Below are positions 45,432-54,366 of a stretch of DNA of 64,000 nucleotides, in pieces. The stretch is from GCA-2717185 sp964474755 (GTDB lineage: Bacteria; Pseudomonadota; Alphaproteobacteria; UBA8366; GCA-2717185). A model generated the notes under the pieces. It made no database searches, was not told the origin of the DNA, and worked only from the letters and a program-made list of their open reading frames with translations. Within the stretch, counting starts at the first letter, position 1; each line of letters opens with the position of its first letter. The position numbers and the translations under genes were made by a program. The DNA lies in NCBI GenBank assembly GCA_964474755.1, contig CAYYUG010000003.1:62001-126000 (forward strand). Reading direction: 5' to 3'.

Positions 45432-46613
45432 ATGCAACGATCCCGGTTACCGGCTGGCGGCGGAAATATTTTTCAGAAGATCAGGGCCAAGCGCGCCGAT
45501 GCGGCGACACAAGGCGTGGAATTATTTGATCTCTCGATCGGCGAGCCGAAGGGTGCGGCATTAATGAGTGCGCGGAAGGGTGCGAGCGATGCGGTGATGA
45601 GTGATGTTGAAACCATGCATGCGTATCAATACAACGATTGTCCTGCCGTTCCCCATTTTGCGCGTCGCTTTGTAACCGCGCATCTGAAGCGTGAAATGCC
45701 GGAGGTAGGTGTTGACTATCTGCCGATCCCAGGAATTAAACCGATCATTGGCTTGTTACCTCTCGCCTGTGGTTGCGCCATGCGAGATGTTACGGTCGCG
45801 ACGATGACCAAGCCGGGCTATCCAATCCCAGCGGATTGGTGCGCATACCACATCAACGTGACCCACTACCCACTGCCACTCAACACACAAAATCAGTTTC
45901 TTTTTTCTACCTTGGATATTGAACCGGGGACCAGTCTGATCATGACCAATTATCCGCACAATCCGTCTGGCCAGATCGCGACAGAGGACTGGCTGCGGAC
46001 GCTTTGCCAGTATTGCAGCGACAACGATATACGTCTTTTTAACGATGCAGCCTACTATTCGCTCAGCCACTCGGAAGACAGCGCGACCTTGGCGGAAGTG
46101 GCAATCGATTTCCCGGATCTCTCTTGGGCAGAGGCCTATACGGCCGCTAAGTTGATCGGCAACGGGACCGGCTGGCATGTCGGAGCGATGATCGGTTCTC
46201 AGGATTTTATGGCTGATATGAAGGAGGTCAAAGGCAAAACTGACGCAGGGATTGTCGCCCCGATGGCAGCCGGCGCTATTGTGGCGCTTGAGGAGGATCA
46301 ATTGGGCATCGCGCAGTATCGTGAGATATACAAGGCGCGCTTGGATTCCCTGATGGATGTGATGTCTGATTGCGGTATGCGCCTTGCTGCACACCCAAAA
46401 GCAGGGTTTTATACGCTATGGGATGCGCCGAACCGTGCTTTTGGTCAGAGGATGGAAAACGCAGAGGCCTTCAATTTCACCATGATCGACAAAGCCGGCG
46501 TTGTCGGTGTGCATTTCCCTGGTTGCATTCGTTATGCCGTCTGCGCTGATGTAGTGGCAATGGAAAGTGGCCTGCGCAAAGCCTTTAAAGCAGCCGACGT
46601 CCGCTACGACTGA
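45432..46613 (+). CDS. PLP-dependent class I/II aminotransferase
   Basis: A 393-residue fold-type I aminotransferase. P-G-I-K-P-I-I-G-L-L is the PLP phosphate loop region, N-Y-P-H-N-P-S-G the conserved Asn block, F-N-D-A-A-Y the ring-contacting Asp, and the Schiff-base Lys lies in T-A-A-K-L-I-G. A carboxylate Arg is near C-I-R-Y-A. ATG 45432 has GGGAG nine bases upstream. In the Rieske operon, so it may remove an amino group from the substrate or its product. Confidence 0.83.
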   Translation: MQRSRLPAGGGNIFQKIRAKRADAATQGVELFDLSIGEPKGAALMSARKGASDAVMSDVETMHAYQYNDCPAVPHFARRFVTAHLKREMPEVGVDYLPIPGIKPIIGLLPLACGCAMRDVTVATMTKPGYPIPADWCAYHINVTHYPLPLNTQNQFLFSTLDIEPGTSLIMTNYPHNPSGQIATEDWLRTLCQYCSDNDIRLFNDAAYYSLSHSEDSATLAEVAIDFPDLSWAEAYTAAKLIGNGTGWHVGAMIGSQDFMADMKEVKGKTDAGIVAPMAAGAIVALEEDQLGIAQYREIYKARLDSLMDVMSDCGMRLAAHPKAGFYTLWDAPNRAFGQRMENAEAFNFTMIDKAGVVGVHFPGCIRYAVCADVVAMESGLRKAFKAADVRYD

Positions 46614-46626
46614 GAAGGGCGCGACA

Positions 46627-47382
46627 ATGCCAAAACAAATCATCGATATGACCGGGAAGGTTGTACTCATCACTGGAGGTAGCCGGGGCATGGGGCGCGA
46701 GATGGCGCTGGGATTTGCTGAGGCTGGGGCTGATGTAGCAATCACCAGCCGTAAGGTAGAGGCTTGTGAGGCAGTGGCTCAGGAAATACTGGCGATGGGA
46801 CGTCGAGCCTTAGCTCATGGCTGTCATGTCGGCTATTGGGATCAGTGCAACGCACTGATCGAAGCAGTTTATGACTACTTTGGTAAAGTTGACGTTCTGA
46901 TTAATAACGCTGGGATGTCGCCGCTTTACGACAGACCGTGCGATATCTCCGAAACGCTTTACGATAAGGTGCTGGACGTCAATCTGAAGGGCCCGTTCCG
47001 GCTATGCGCCGAGATTGGTCAACGCATGATAAATGCCGGTGGTGGTTCAATAATTAACGTTTCCAGCACTGGTGCCATACGGCCCACTGGTGGCATCATC
47101 ACTTATGCTGCGGCTAAGGCTGGTCTGAATGCAATGACCGAGGCTTTTGCTCAGGCCTATGGGCCGACTGTGAGGGTCAATGGCATCATGCCAGGACCGT
47201 TTCTCACCGATATATCGAAGGCTTGGGATATGGAAAAGTTCGCGCAGCGCGCCCGCACTCGCATCGCTCTACAACGTGGTGGGAAGCCTGATGAGGTGGT
47301 TGCAGCCGCCCTTTATCTTGCCTCTGAGCATGCCAGTTATACGACTGGCTCGATCATCCGGATCGACGGCGGCTCGACATGA
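46627..47382 (+). CDS. SDR-family oxidoreductase
   Basis: A 251-residue classical short-chain dehydrogenase. T-G-G-S-R-G-M-G binds the cofactor, N-N-A-G is intact, and the Y-A-A-A-K catalytic pair follows S-S-T-G-A. ATG 46627 with GAAGGG eight bases upstream is used. Co-oriented with the aminotransferase gene, so probably the end of the Rieske operon. Substrate unknown. Confidence 0.86.
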   Translation: MPKQIIDMTGKVVLITGGSRGMGREMALGFAEAGADVAITSRKVEACEAVAQEILAMGRRALAHGCHVGYWDQCNALIEAVYDYFGKVDVLINNAGMSPLYDRPCDISETLYDKVLDVNLKGPFRLCAEIGQRMINAGGGSIINVSSTGAIRPTGGIITYAAAKAGLNAMTEAFAQAYGPTVRVNGIMPGPFLTDISKAWDMEKFAQRARTRIALQRGGKPDEVVAAALYLASEHASYTTGSIIRIDGGST

Positions 47383-47398
47383 CAATTTTGATGGTTGG

Positions 47399-47494
47399 CT
47401 AAGACGCGGAGGCCGACCAGTTTGGTATCGGACTGTCCACCGTCTCTATGGCCAATGCGGCGCCTCCTAATCTTTCAATTTTAATTTCACCCAT
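47399..47494 (-). CDS. Very short ORF, 31 codons, unknown
   Basis: Starts five bases after the stop of the downstream-oriented SDR gene (TAA-GCGAC-ATG) and encodes M-G-E-I-K-I-E-R-L-G-G then stops before the convergent SDR gene. The coupling and the regular N-terminal beta-strand-like sequence suggest either a tiny peptide or the 5' end of a broken gene. No family recognised. Confidence 0.25.
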   Translation of the reverse strand: MGEIKIERLGGAALAIETVDSPIPNWSASAS

Positions 47495-47499
47495 GTCGC

Positions 47500-48267
47500 T
47501 TACTCTCCACGGCGCACGAGAGCGGCGATGGAGCCTCCGTCGACATTGATAGTCTCGCCGGTGATGAAGGCTGCCTCGTCCGAAGCAAGAAATGCGGCGA
47601 TACCCGCCACATCCTCTGGTTTACCCCAACGGCGTACTAGATTGTCGTTGTTCCAATTGTCGCCGAAATTCGGATCTTCCTTGACCGCTCGGTTCATTGG
47701 CGACGCTATCATGCCAGGTGCTAGTGCGTTGACGGTGATGTTCTCGCCGGCTATGTCGGCGGCAAGCGCACGCGTCATCGCCAGAAGCCCGCCCTTGGCG
47801 GCGACGTATCCGACACGGTTTGGCCGGCCGACACTGCCGGCGATCGAAGCCATATTCACAATACGCCCGTAACCAGCCTTAAGCATATGTGGCAAAACTG
47901 ACTGGCAGCACAGAAAATGTCCGGTCAGATTGACGTCGAGCATTCGATGCCAATCATCTTCGCTGTGCTCGAGGAAAGGTTTAACGATGCGACTGCCCGC
48001 ATTGTTGATCAGCACGTCAACACTACCGGACCGATTGACTGCCATTGCTGTCATGGATTCGACTTCGGTACGATTGGTGATATCGGTCGCGATCCCATGC
48101 GCGGTTCCCCCATTGAAACGAATTTCTTCGGCCACGCTTTCCGCAGCGGCCCCATCAATGTCGGCTGCTATCACGACTGCGCCTTCTGCGGCAAACTTCA
48201 GTGCGATTGCGCGACCGATGCCGCTGGCGGCGCCGGTGACGATGGTGGATTTTTTTTTGAGATGCAT
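47500..48267 (-). CDS. SDR-family oxidoreductase (3-oxoacyl-ACP reductase-like)
   Basis: A 255-residue classical SDR. T-G-A-A-S-G-I-G, N-N-A-G, the catalytic Ser in N-M-A-S-I-A-G and Y-V-A-A-K are all present, and the C-terminal G-G-S helix is normal. Asp after the second strand (A-A-D-I-D) favours NAD over NADP. Convergent with the other SDR gene. Substrate unknown. Confidence 0.86.
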   Translation of the reverse strand: MHLKKKSTIVTGAASGIGRAIALKFAAEGAVVIAADIDGAAAESVAEEIRFNGGTAHGIATDITNRTEVESMTAMAVNRSGSVDVLINNAGSRIVKPFLEHSEDDWHRMLDVNLTGHFLCCQSVLPHMLKAGYGRIVNMASIAGSVGRPNRVGYVAAKGGLLAMTRALAADIAGENITVNALAPGMIASPMNRAVKEDPNFGDNWNNDNLVRRWGKPEDVAGIAAFLASDEAAFITGETINVDGGSIAALVRRGE

Positions 48268-48693
48268 TCTTCCTCGCTAAAAATTATCGAGTGTTGGTGC
48301 TAACTTGCCGCACAATATCTGGAGTAACTGCAGCTAGTACTGCTGTGGGTAAGATGGGTTCGTGACGTTCTTGCGATTGTTCAGTTGTGTATGCTTTCTC
48401 CGGATGGACAGTCGCTGGCTCGTTGTTTCGGGAATGTCGATCCTTGATTGCAAGTGTTTGGCCGCACATTTCTGAGAGCGCCGCTCGGGTTGTTCTAAGG
48501 AATTTTCCTATTGCGATCGGTCTACACGCTTCGACCAGGTCCGCAAACGCTTCAGCTGTTTGAAAGATCGTTGTCAGAGGTAGTTTGTCGCGATGGAGGG
48601 GGATGAGCAGGTCTTTTGGGCGTTGCGTGTGACGGTGTCATATTGCGCACAATTTATAAGGCAGCGCAGAACTCCTCTAGCGTAGCTGCCCTG
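48268..48693. other. Intergenic region with one stop-free minus-strand frame
   Basis: Downstream of purB and upstream of the SDR gene. Minus-strand frame 48637-48284 is open for 117 codons and reads plausibly protein-like (A-E-A-F-A-D-L-V-E-A-C, R-A-A-L-S-E-M-C-G), but has no good start codon before ATG 48469. It may be a decayed gene. Nothing else was recognised. Confidence 0.3.
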
Positions 48694-49992
48694 CTAGTTA
48701 GCGCCGAATACACGTTTGAAGATCGTATCAACATGTTTCATGTGGTACTCTAAGTCGAAAAGATTGTTTAGATCGGTGTGGCTCAGAAAAGTACCGATTA
48801 CCGGATCTGCTTTTAGCAGATCGGCGAAATTCTTACTGTGACGCCAGCTTTCCATAGCATTTGTCTGCACCGCGCGATAAGCGTCTTCGCGGCTCATCCC
48901 CGCTTGCGTCAGGGCCAGAAGCACGCGTTGTGAATTATGCAACCCGCCGAGCTGGTCGAGATTGCGTTGCATCTGCTCGGGATAGACAACGAGTTTCTCG
49001 ATTAGGCCGGTTGCACGGCCTAGAGCAAAATCCAATGTCACCGTCGCGTCTGGTCCGATGATGCGTTCAACCGAGGAATGTGAAATGTCTCGTTCATGCC
49101 ACAGTGCGACATTTTCCATCGCCGGTGTGACGGCGCTGCGGACGATGCGCGCAAGGCCAGTTAAATTCTCCGTCAGAACAGGATTACGCTTGTGGGGCAT
49201 CGCGGACGAGCCCTTCTGTCCAGGTGAGAAATACTCTTCTGCCTCGCGGAGTTCAGTGCGCTGAAGATGTCGTACCTCGACCGCCAGGTTCTCCAGTGAA
49301 GACGCGATGACCCCTAGTACGGCAAAGAACATGGCATGCCGGTCGCGCGGAATCACTTGGGTCGACAGCGGTTCGACAGTTAGGCCCATCTTCTTGGCAA
49401 CGTGCGCTTCGACCGAGGGGTCTATGTTTGCGAATGTGCCGACCGCTCCGGAAATAGCGCAGGTACTGATTTCTTCACGCGCTGCGAACATGCGCTGGCG
49501 TGCCCGTTGAAAGGCCGCGTGGTGACCGGCGAGTTTCAAACCGAATGTCGTCGGTTCCGCGTGAATAGCATGGCTGCGGCCGATTGTGACGGTGTATTTG
49601 TGCTCCTCAGCGCGTTCCTGTATGGCTGACAGGAGAGCATCCAGGTCGGCAATCAAGATATCCGCAGCGCGACTCAGCTGCACGGCGAGGCAGGTGTCGA
49701 GCACATCAGAGGAGGTCATGCCCTGATGCAAAAATCGCGCTTCGTCGCCAACATGCTCAGCGACATTTGTTAGAAAGGCGATTACATCGTGTTTGGTTTC
49801 GCGTTCGATTTCGTCGATACGGTCGATCTCGAAGGTGCCGCGTTTCCAGATTGCCTGCGCCGCCTTTTTCGGCACTACTCCTAGTTCCGCCATCGCATCA
49901 CAGGCATGGGCTTCGATTTCCAGCCAGATTTGAAACCGAGTATTCGGCTCCCAAATCTCTTTCATTTCGGGACGGCTATAACGGGGAATCAT
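48694..49992 (-). CDS. purB: Adenylosuccinate lyase
   Basis: A 432-residue fumarase/aspartase-superfamily lyase. The signature loop is G-S-S-A-M-P-H-K-R-N-P; T-S-S-D-V-L-D-T and the His in T-I-G-R-S-H-A-I-H are catalytic. It acts twice in purine synthesis. ATG 49992 (M-I-P-R-Y-S-R) is the normal start; the frame extends further upstream but the family begins here. In many Alphaproteobacteria it is close to purC; here about 12 kb separates them. Confidence 0.95.
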   Translation of the reverse strand: MIPRYSRPEMKEIWEPNTRFQIWLEIEAHACDAMAELGVVPKKAAQAIWKRGTFEIDRIDEIERETKHDVIAFLTNVAEHVGDEARFLHQGMTSSDVLDTCLAVQLSRAADILIADLDALLSAIQERAEEHKYTVTIGRSHAIHAEPTTFGLKLAGHHAAFQRARQRMFAAREEISTCAISGAVGTFANIDPSVEAHVAKKMGLTVEPLSTQVIPRDRHAMFFAVLGVIASSLENLAVEVRHLQRTELREAEEYFSPGQKGSSAMPHKRNPVLTENLTGLARIVRSAVTPAMENVALWHERDISHSSVERIIGPDATVTLDFALGRATGLIEKLVVYPEQMQRNLDQLGGLHNSQRVLLALTQAGMSREDAYRAVQTNAMESWRHSKNFADLLKADPVIGTFLSHTDLNNLFDLEYHMKHVDTIFKRVFGAN

Positions 49993-50102
49993 GCGTGGTT
50001 GGCTCCAATACGAACAGGGGATAAATGCCCTTCCTAGGGTTGCCCGGAACGCGGCACGCGTATTATAGCAAAGGACGAAAATGTCCAAAGAAAGGCGCGG
50101 CT

Positions 50103-50840
50103 ATGGCTACACTGAGCGACGAAGAACTGCAACAAGCGCGAATCGACCTCGCAGCCTCATTCCGCTGGGCCGTCCGGCATGGTTTCAACGAGGGTATTTG
50201 TAACCATTTCAGCCTCGCTGTGGGCGATGATCAGTTTCTGATCAACGCGCATGGCTATCATTGGTCAGAAATTACAGCCTCCAGCATCATGCTCGCTAAC
50301 TATGACGGCACAATCATCGAAGGAGACCGTGACGTTGAGCCAACGGCTTTCTATATCCACAGCCGCATTCACAAAATGTGCCCGCATGCCATTTGCGTTA
50401 TGCATACGCATATGCCGTATGCGACATCCCTGACATTAGTCGAGGGTGGTCGACTGGAGCCGGTGGAGCAGGGCGCCATTCGTTTCATCGACCATGCTGC
50501 GTATGACGACGACTACGCAGGCATCGCTTTGGATACTGATGAAGGGGACCGGATCGCCGCCAAGATGGGTAACAAGAACGTTTTGTTCATGGGGGCGCAT
50601 GGTGTCACTGTGGCGGGCTCTACGGTCGCGCGGACATATGATTCGCTTTACTACTTAGAACGTGCATGTCAAATGCAGGTACTCGCCCGGTCGACTGGAT
50701 TGCCGCTTCGCCGCCTGCCAAATGAGGTGATCGATCACACCCGCCAGCAATTTGCGGCCTCCAACACGGATAGTGCGCCGCTGCATTTCGAGTCGCTGAA
50801 ACGGATCCTAGACAAGGAAGAACCGGATTATAAAGCGTGA
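50103..50840 (+). CDS. Class II aldolase/adducin-domain protein
   Basis: A 245-residue class II aldolase-fold protein. F-N-E-G-I-C-N-H-F-S, the metal pair H-T-H in C-V-M-H-T-H, and G-A-H-G-V are present. Members are fuculose-phosphate-type aldolases or decarboxylases with zinc. ATG 50103 with AAAGG upstream is preferred to a longer frame. The CmcJ-like gene begins ten bases after the stop. Confidence 0.82.
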   Translation: MATLSDEELQQARIDLAASFRWAVRHGFNEGICNHFSLAVGDDQFLINAHGYHWSEITASSIMLANYDGTIIEGDRDVEPTAFYIHSRIHKMCPHAICVMHTHMPYATSLTLVEGGRLEPVEQGAIRFIDHAAYDDDYAGIALDTDEGDRIAAKMGNKNVLFMGAHGVTVAGSTVARTYDSLYYLERACQMQVLARSTGLPLRRLPNEVIDHTRQQFAASNTDSAPLHFESLKRILDKEEPDYKA

Positions 50841-50850
50841 GTTTCTTCAT

Positions 50851-51657
50851 TTGAGTGGACTACATCCAAAGCCTACTGAAGGTGACTTTAATTACATTGT
50901 TCCTACGGAGGGCGAAAAACCGTTCCGGCTCAATTACGAACCTGCACAGGGTGAGTTGGTAACAAATTGTTCACATGAAACGCGGCATCTATCGGTTCAA
51001 GATGTGCGTCCCGTTGCGGCTAAGATGACGCTCGATGGTGAAGGTTTCGCACTTTTGAACCGCCGGAGCGTTCTATCCTGCTTCGACGATGATGCAGTGA
51101 TTGAGGCTCGGTATTATCCAGAATGCGCGGCTCTGGTGAAGGCGGCTACTGGCGCCGATCGGGTAATCACTTTCGACCACATCGTGCGCAATGGCGGAGA
51201 TGCTGAGGCGCAACAGCCTATTCAACGAGTGCATAACGACTATACGGAAGCTTCGGGTCCAAAGCGCGTTTGCGATCTGCTGGGTGAGGAGGCTGCGTTG
51301 TACCTGAAGAAGCGCGTCGCTATCGTCAATGTATGGCGGCCGATCAACGGACCGGTCGAGTCAATGCCGCTTGGTGTGATCGGCGCGTCGACGATATTCG
51401 ATGACGACTTTATTGCGACGGACCTTATCTATCGAGATCGTCGCGGCGAAACCTATAACCTTCAGTTCAACGAGAAACATAAATGGTACTATACGTCGAG
51501 TATGGGTAACGATGAGATCTACCTTTTGAAGTGCTTCGATAGCAAACTGGATGTCGCCCGCTGGACAGCACACACAGGCTTCATCGATGCGAATTCTCCT
51601 ACCGATGCAAAGCCGCGCGAAAGCATTGAGACCCGCACAATGGTGTTTTTCGATTAA
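50851..51657 (+). CDS. CmcJ/NvfI-family oxidoreductase
   Basis: A 268-residue protein of the CmcJ/AsaB/NvfI group, many of which act as Fe(II)/2-oxoglutarate-type oxygenases in natural-product pathways. H-N-D in R-V-H-N-D-Y is the H-x-D iron motif; V-N-V-W-R-P-I-N-G-P and H-T-G-F-I-D are family blocks, the latter likely holding the distal His. The start is TTG ten bases after the aldolase stop with no clear ribosome site, suggesting coupling. Fungal and actinobacterial homologues dominate the known examples. Confidence 0.8.
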   Translation: MSGLHPKPTEGDFNYIVPTEGEKPFRLNYEPAQGELVTNCSHETRHLSVQDVRPVAAKMTLDGEGFALLNRRSVLSCFDDDAVIEARYYPECAALVKAATGADRVITFDHIVRNGGDAEAQQPIQRVHNDYTEASGPKRVCDLLGEEAALYLKKRVAIVNVWRPINGPVESMPLGVIGASTIFDDDFIATDLIYRDRRGETYNLQFNEKHKWYYTSSMGNDEIYLLKCFDSKLDVARWTAHTGFIDANSPTDAKPRESIETRTMVFFD

Positions 51658-51757
51658 TGGTCTGTCTCAGCGCTCAAAATTAACAACAATAACCGGCTGC
51701 CTTTTGTACATGTGGTAGTCAGTACTAATGTTTGTAAATGCAATGGGGATCTGAAGC

Positions 51758-52135
51758 ATGAAATCGATTTACGAACTCGTTGTAGCCGTCGAGAATTTGG
51801 AAGAAGCCGTCGAGAGTTATGAAGCCATGGGTTTTACCCTGGATCGTCGGGCTAGGAGTGAAGCGCTTGGTATTGACCAGGCATTTTTCACTATGGAGGA
51901 TGGGACCGTGATCGAATTAGCCCAACCCTTCGACCCTGACAAGGCGGTCGGCAAAGGGCTCGCACGGAATGGCGAAGGGCTTTACATGATTGCAATGACG
52001 GTAAACGATGTCGACGAGGCGGCGAAGGGCATGAAGGATAAGGGCGTGCGACTTGTTGAGGCGGGTGGTCGTACCTTCGTCCATCCTAGTGCGACTAGGG
52101 GGCTGCTAATCCGTCTCGACCCAACGAAAAATTAA
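51758..52135 (+). CDS. VOC-family (methylmalonyl-CoA epimerase-like) protein
   Basis: A 125-residue VOC protein with L-V-V-A-V-E-N-L-E-E-A-V, V-I-E-L-A-Q and F-V-H-P. It is epimerase-like in length but the usual metal His of the first strand is Val here (E-L-V-V-A-V), so catalysis is uncertain. One hundred bases after the CmcJ-like gene. May be a lyase or binding protein. Confidence 0.75.
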   Translation: MKSIYELVVAVENLEEAVESYEAMGFTLDRRARSEALGIDQAFFTMEDGTVIELAQPFDPDKAVGKGLARNGEGLYMIAMTVNDVDEAAKGMKDKGVRLVEAGGRTFVHPSATRGLLIRLDPTKN

Positions 52136-52587
52136 AAACAACCAACCATTAATAATACATAAAAGGCAATCGGCAGTATGCTGTCGTGTGTTGCCCCATC
52201 CTTGCATATCTTCATCTTAATTGGCCCCCTGAGCTGGTATCGCTATTTTAGTGTGGGTAAAAAAATTACACCGATGGCTGTAAATTGCCGTTAGCGACCT
52301 GCGGTAATCACGGGGGTCGTCGCCATTAGTCTGGCAGCACCTTATCTTTATGAGGTCGTGGCCTTATGCCAAAATTTCCGTTGCTGAGAGCAGTATTGTG
52401 AGTAATTGGCGCTGCCTAAATGCTCCACGCTTTAGCCCAACCAATCCTTAAGGTTTTAATTCTGATCTCGCCATAATGTGTTTATTTGGAGCGAGATTAT
52501 CTATCTTACACTCTGTTGGGGCGGGGTATTGGCTTGGTACTGAATCGGGCAAAAATTTTTAGAACTAAGTAAATTTACTAGCCCTTT
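52136..52587. other. Intergenic region, nothing recognised
   Basis: About 450 AT-richer bases. A short hydrophobic reading frame near 52295-52380 could be a decayed membrane segment, but it has no start and is not supported. Confidence 0.4.
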
Positions 52588-53388
52588 CTAAACTGGCCGA
52601 TCACCCTTCAGGATAATCCGCCACAGCAATCGTTCTTCCAACTGATCAAAGTTGGGGTCAACAGAGTGCATGGCACAGCGATTGTCACAGATCACCACAT
52701 CCCCCATGCGCCACTTGTGGCGCAGTGTGTTTTTGGGGCGTATTGCTTGTTTAAGCAGTTCATCGAGGAAGGGTCGGACCGCCTCCGTTTCTAGATCGTC
52801 GACGCCGGTCGCCTTAGTGACGTGGAAATATAGCGCCTTTTTGCCGGTCTCCGGGTGGGTGCGCACCATTGGATGGCGTGCGCCGCCGCCGAAGGCGTCT
52901 CTGTCTCCTGCCGAATATGTTGGGTTGTCGGCTTCCATAAAATTAGTAGTGAATAGAGTGGATATCCGTTCTCGTGTTTCAGATGATAGGTTAGCCAGGC
53001 CGGCATACATATCTGCGAAACAGGTGTCGCCGCCGTTTGATGGCAGCTTTCGGGCATAAAGTACGGTCGCTTTTGGCGGTTCTTCATGGTTGGTGTGGTC
53101 CGTGTGCCAGTTCGCCGCCGGTCGCATCTTCTCGCGATTGATAATCCGGCTCACTTCTGGGCATTCCGGCAGGCGAAAGGCAAGGCGGTGCTGTAACATC
53201 GGTTTGCCAAAGACGGACATCCCTTTGCTGTATGCCTTTGGTGTCAAATTTTGGTCGCGGATAACCAAAACGATTTTCTGAAGCAGCGCTTGATTGAGAC
53301 GTTTTGCCTGCTCTTTGGGAACAGGGACGTTCAGATCGAGCCCGGTGATTTCCGCACCAAATGGTGCATCTAGTGCGGTGATTTGCAT
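52588..53388 (-). CDS. TauD/TfdA-family Fe(II)/2-oxoglutarate dioxygenase
   Basis: A 266-residue TauD enzyme with W-H-T-D-H-T-N-H, distal His in C-A-M-H-S-V, and the Arg in L-L-W-R-I-I. Closest in the window to the 13658 gene (same W-H-T-D-H-T-N-H-E block, same D-R-P-V end). It lies 14 bases downstream of the beta-keto-acid cleavage gene, so it belongs to that operon. Confidence 0.87.
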   Translation of the reverse strand: MQITALDAPFGAEITGLDLNVPVPKEQAKRLNQALLQKIVLVIRDQNLTPKAYSKGMSVFGKPMLQHRLAFRLPECPEVSRIINREKMRPAANWHTDHTNHEEPPKATVLYARKLPSNGGDTCFADMYAGLANLSSETRERISTLFTTNFMEADNPTYSAGDRDAFGGGARHPMVRTHPETGKKALYFHVTKATGVDDLETEAVRPFLDELLKQAIRPKNTLRHKWRMGDVVICDNRCAMHSVDPNFDQLEERLLWRIILKGDRPV

Positions 53389-53402
53389 TTTGTCTTTAAC
53401 TC

Positions 53403-54287
53403 CTACGCAGTATCCATCTTGAGTATTGCACGTGTCTCATCGACCGTCGCGACTTCGCGGCCATAGGCGCGAGCCTGTTCGACAACCTTTTCGATGAGGT
53501 CAGCATTCGTAGGCTTGCCGAGTTCTGGATAGTGATAATCGCCGAGGCCAATTGAAATATGACCACCGGATTTGATGACCTTCTCGGTTAATAAAAACAG
53601 GTTTCCTTTGTAGTTCATCGCAGACCACAGGATATTCTGATCCTTTGGCAAAAACGTTGTGTGCGCATCCAGTCCCTCCGGCGTGCCGGGATGACCGGCG
53701 AGTGATATGCCGTCAGTCATACAGAATAGAACGAATGCAGGCTCTTCGATCACGCCCATTTTAATGAAGGCTTCAATTTGTCGTGTGAAGCTTACATTCC
53801 AGGAGACGAGATACTGCTTCAAGCCGTAATGCTTAATGCGTTCGGAAAAATACATTACCGTTTTGGTTGAATTTTCGTAGACGAGGTTGTTTGTATCAAA
53901 ACGATTATTTTCAGGATCCCACCAATCGACATTTACGGATCCAACATCCGTTGGTGCAAAATGGGGAGCGGTATTCTTACCCTTCATCATTTGCTCGACT
54001 GCCTCGAAACGTTCCTTGGCGTCGCCGCCATGCGCCACATAACCTAGTGTCGGGTGGATCAGGATCGGGCATGCGTCACGAATGCCGGCGTTAGTTTCGA
54101 GATAGTAAGCTGGGTTATGTTCTGGGGCGCCACTGGGTGTGCGACCGTGGAAATGGATGATCGAAGCGCCAGCGTCGTAGCATGCCTTAGCGTCGCGAAT
54201 GACCTCGGATGGAGTGAAGGGCACGTTCGGATTGCCGTTGCGCCCTTCGAGCTCGTTTACGCGGGCTTCAATAATGATCTTTTCCAT
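53403..54287 (-). CDS. Beta-keto acid cleavage enzyme (BKACE, DUF849)
   Basis: A 294-residue BKACE-family zinc enzyme that condenses acetyl-CoA with a beta-keto acid to give acetoacetate and a CoA ester. I-I-H-F-H-G-R has the zinc His pair, followed by G-A-P-E-H-N-P. ATG 54287 follows GAGAGG by four bases; an ATG three bases earlier is possible. Divergent from the mandelate-racemase-like gene, with a TauD gene downstream. The keto-acid substrate is unknown. Confidence 0.87.
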   Translation of the reverse strand: MEKIIIEARVNELEGRNGNPNVPFTPSEVIRDAKACYDAGASIIHFHGRTPSGAPEHNPAYYLETNAGIRDACPILIHPTLGYVAHGGDAKERFEAVEQMMKGKNTAPHFAPTDVGSVNVDWWDPENNRFDTNNLVYENSTKTVMYFSERIKHYGLKQYLVSWNVSFTRQIEAFIKMGVIEEPAFVLFCMTDGISLAGHPGTPEGLDAHTTFLPKDQNILWSAMNYKGNLFLLTEKVIKSGGHISIGLGDYHYPELGKPTNADLIEKVVEQARAYGREVATVDETRAILKMDTA

Positions 54288-54366
54288 CATGCCTCTCTCG
54301 TGCAACGTTCAACTGGCTGGCGATAACTCTAGAATAAATCTCAGAACAATGCAGTGGAACGATACC

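Noticed and set aside
52136..52587. Hydrophobic frame as a remnant transporter gene
   Set aside because: Very short, no start codon, no recognisable motif.
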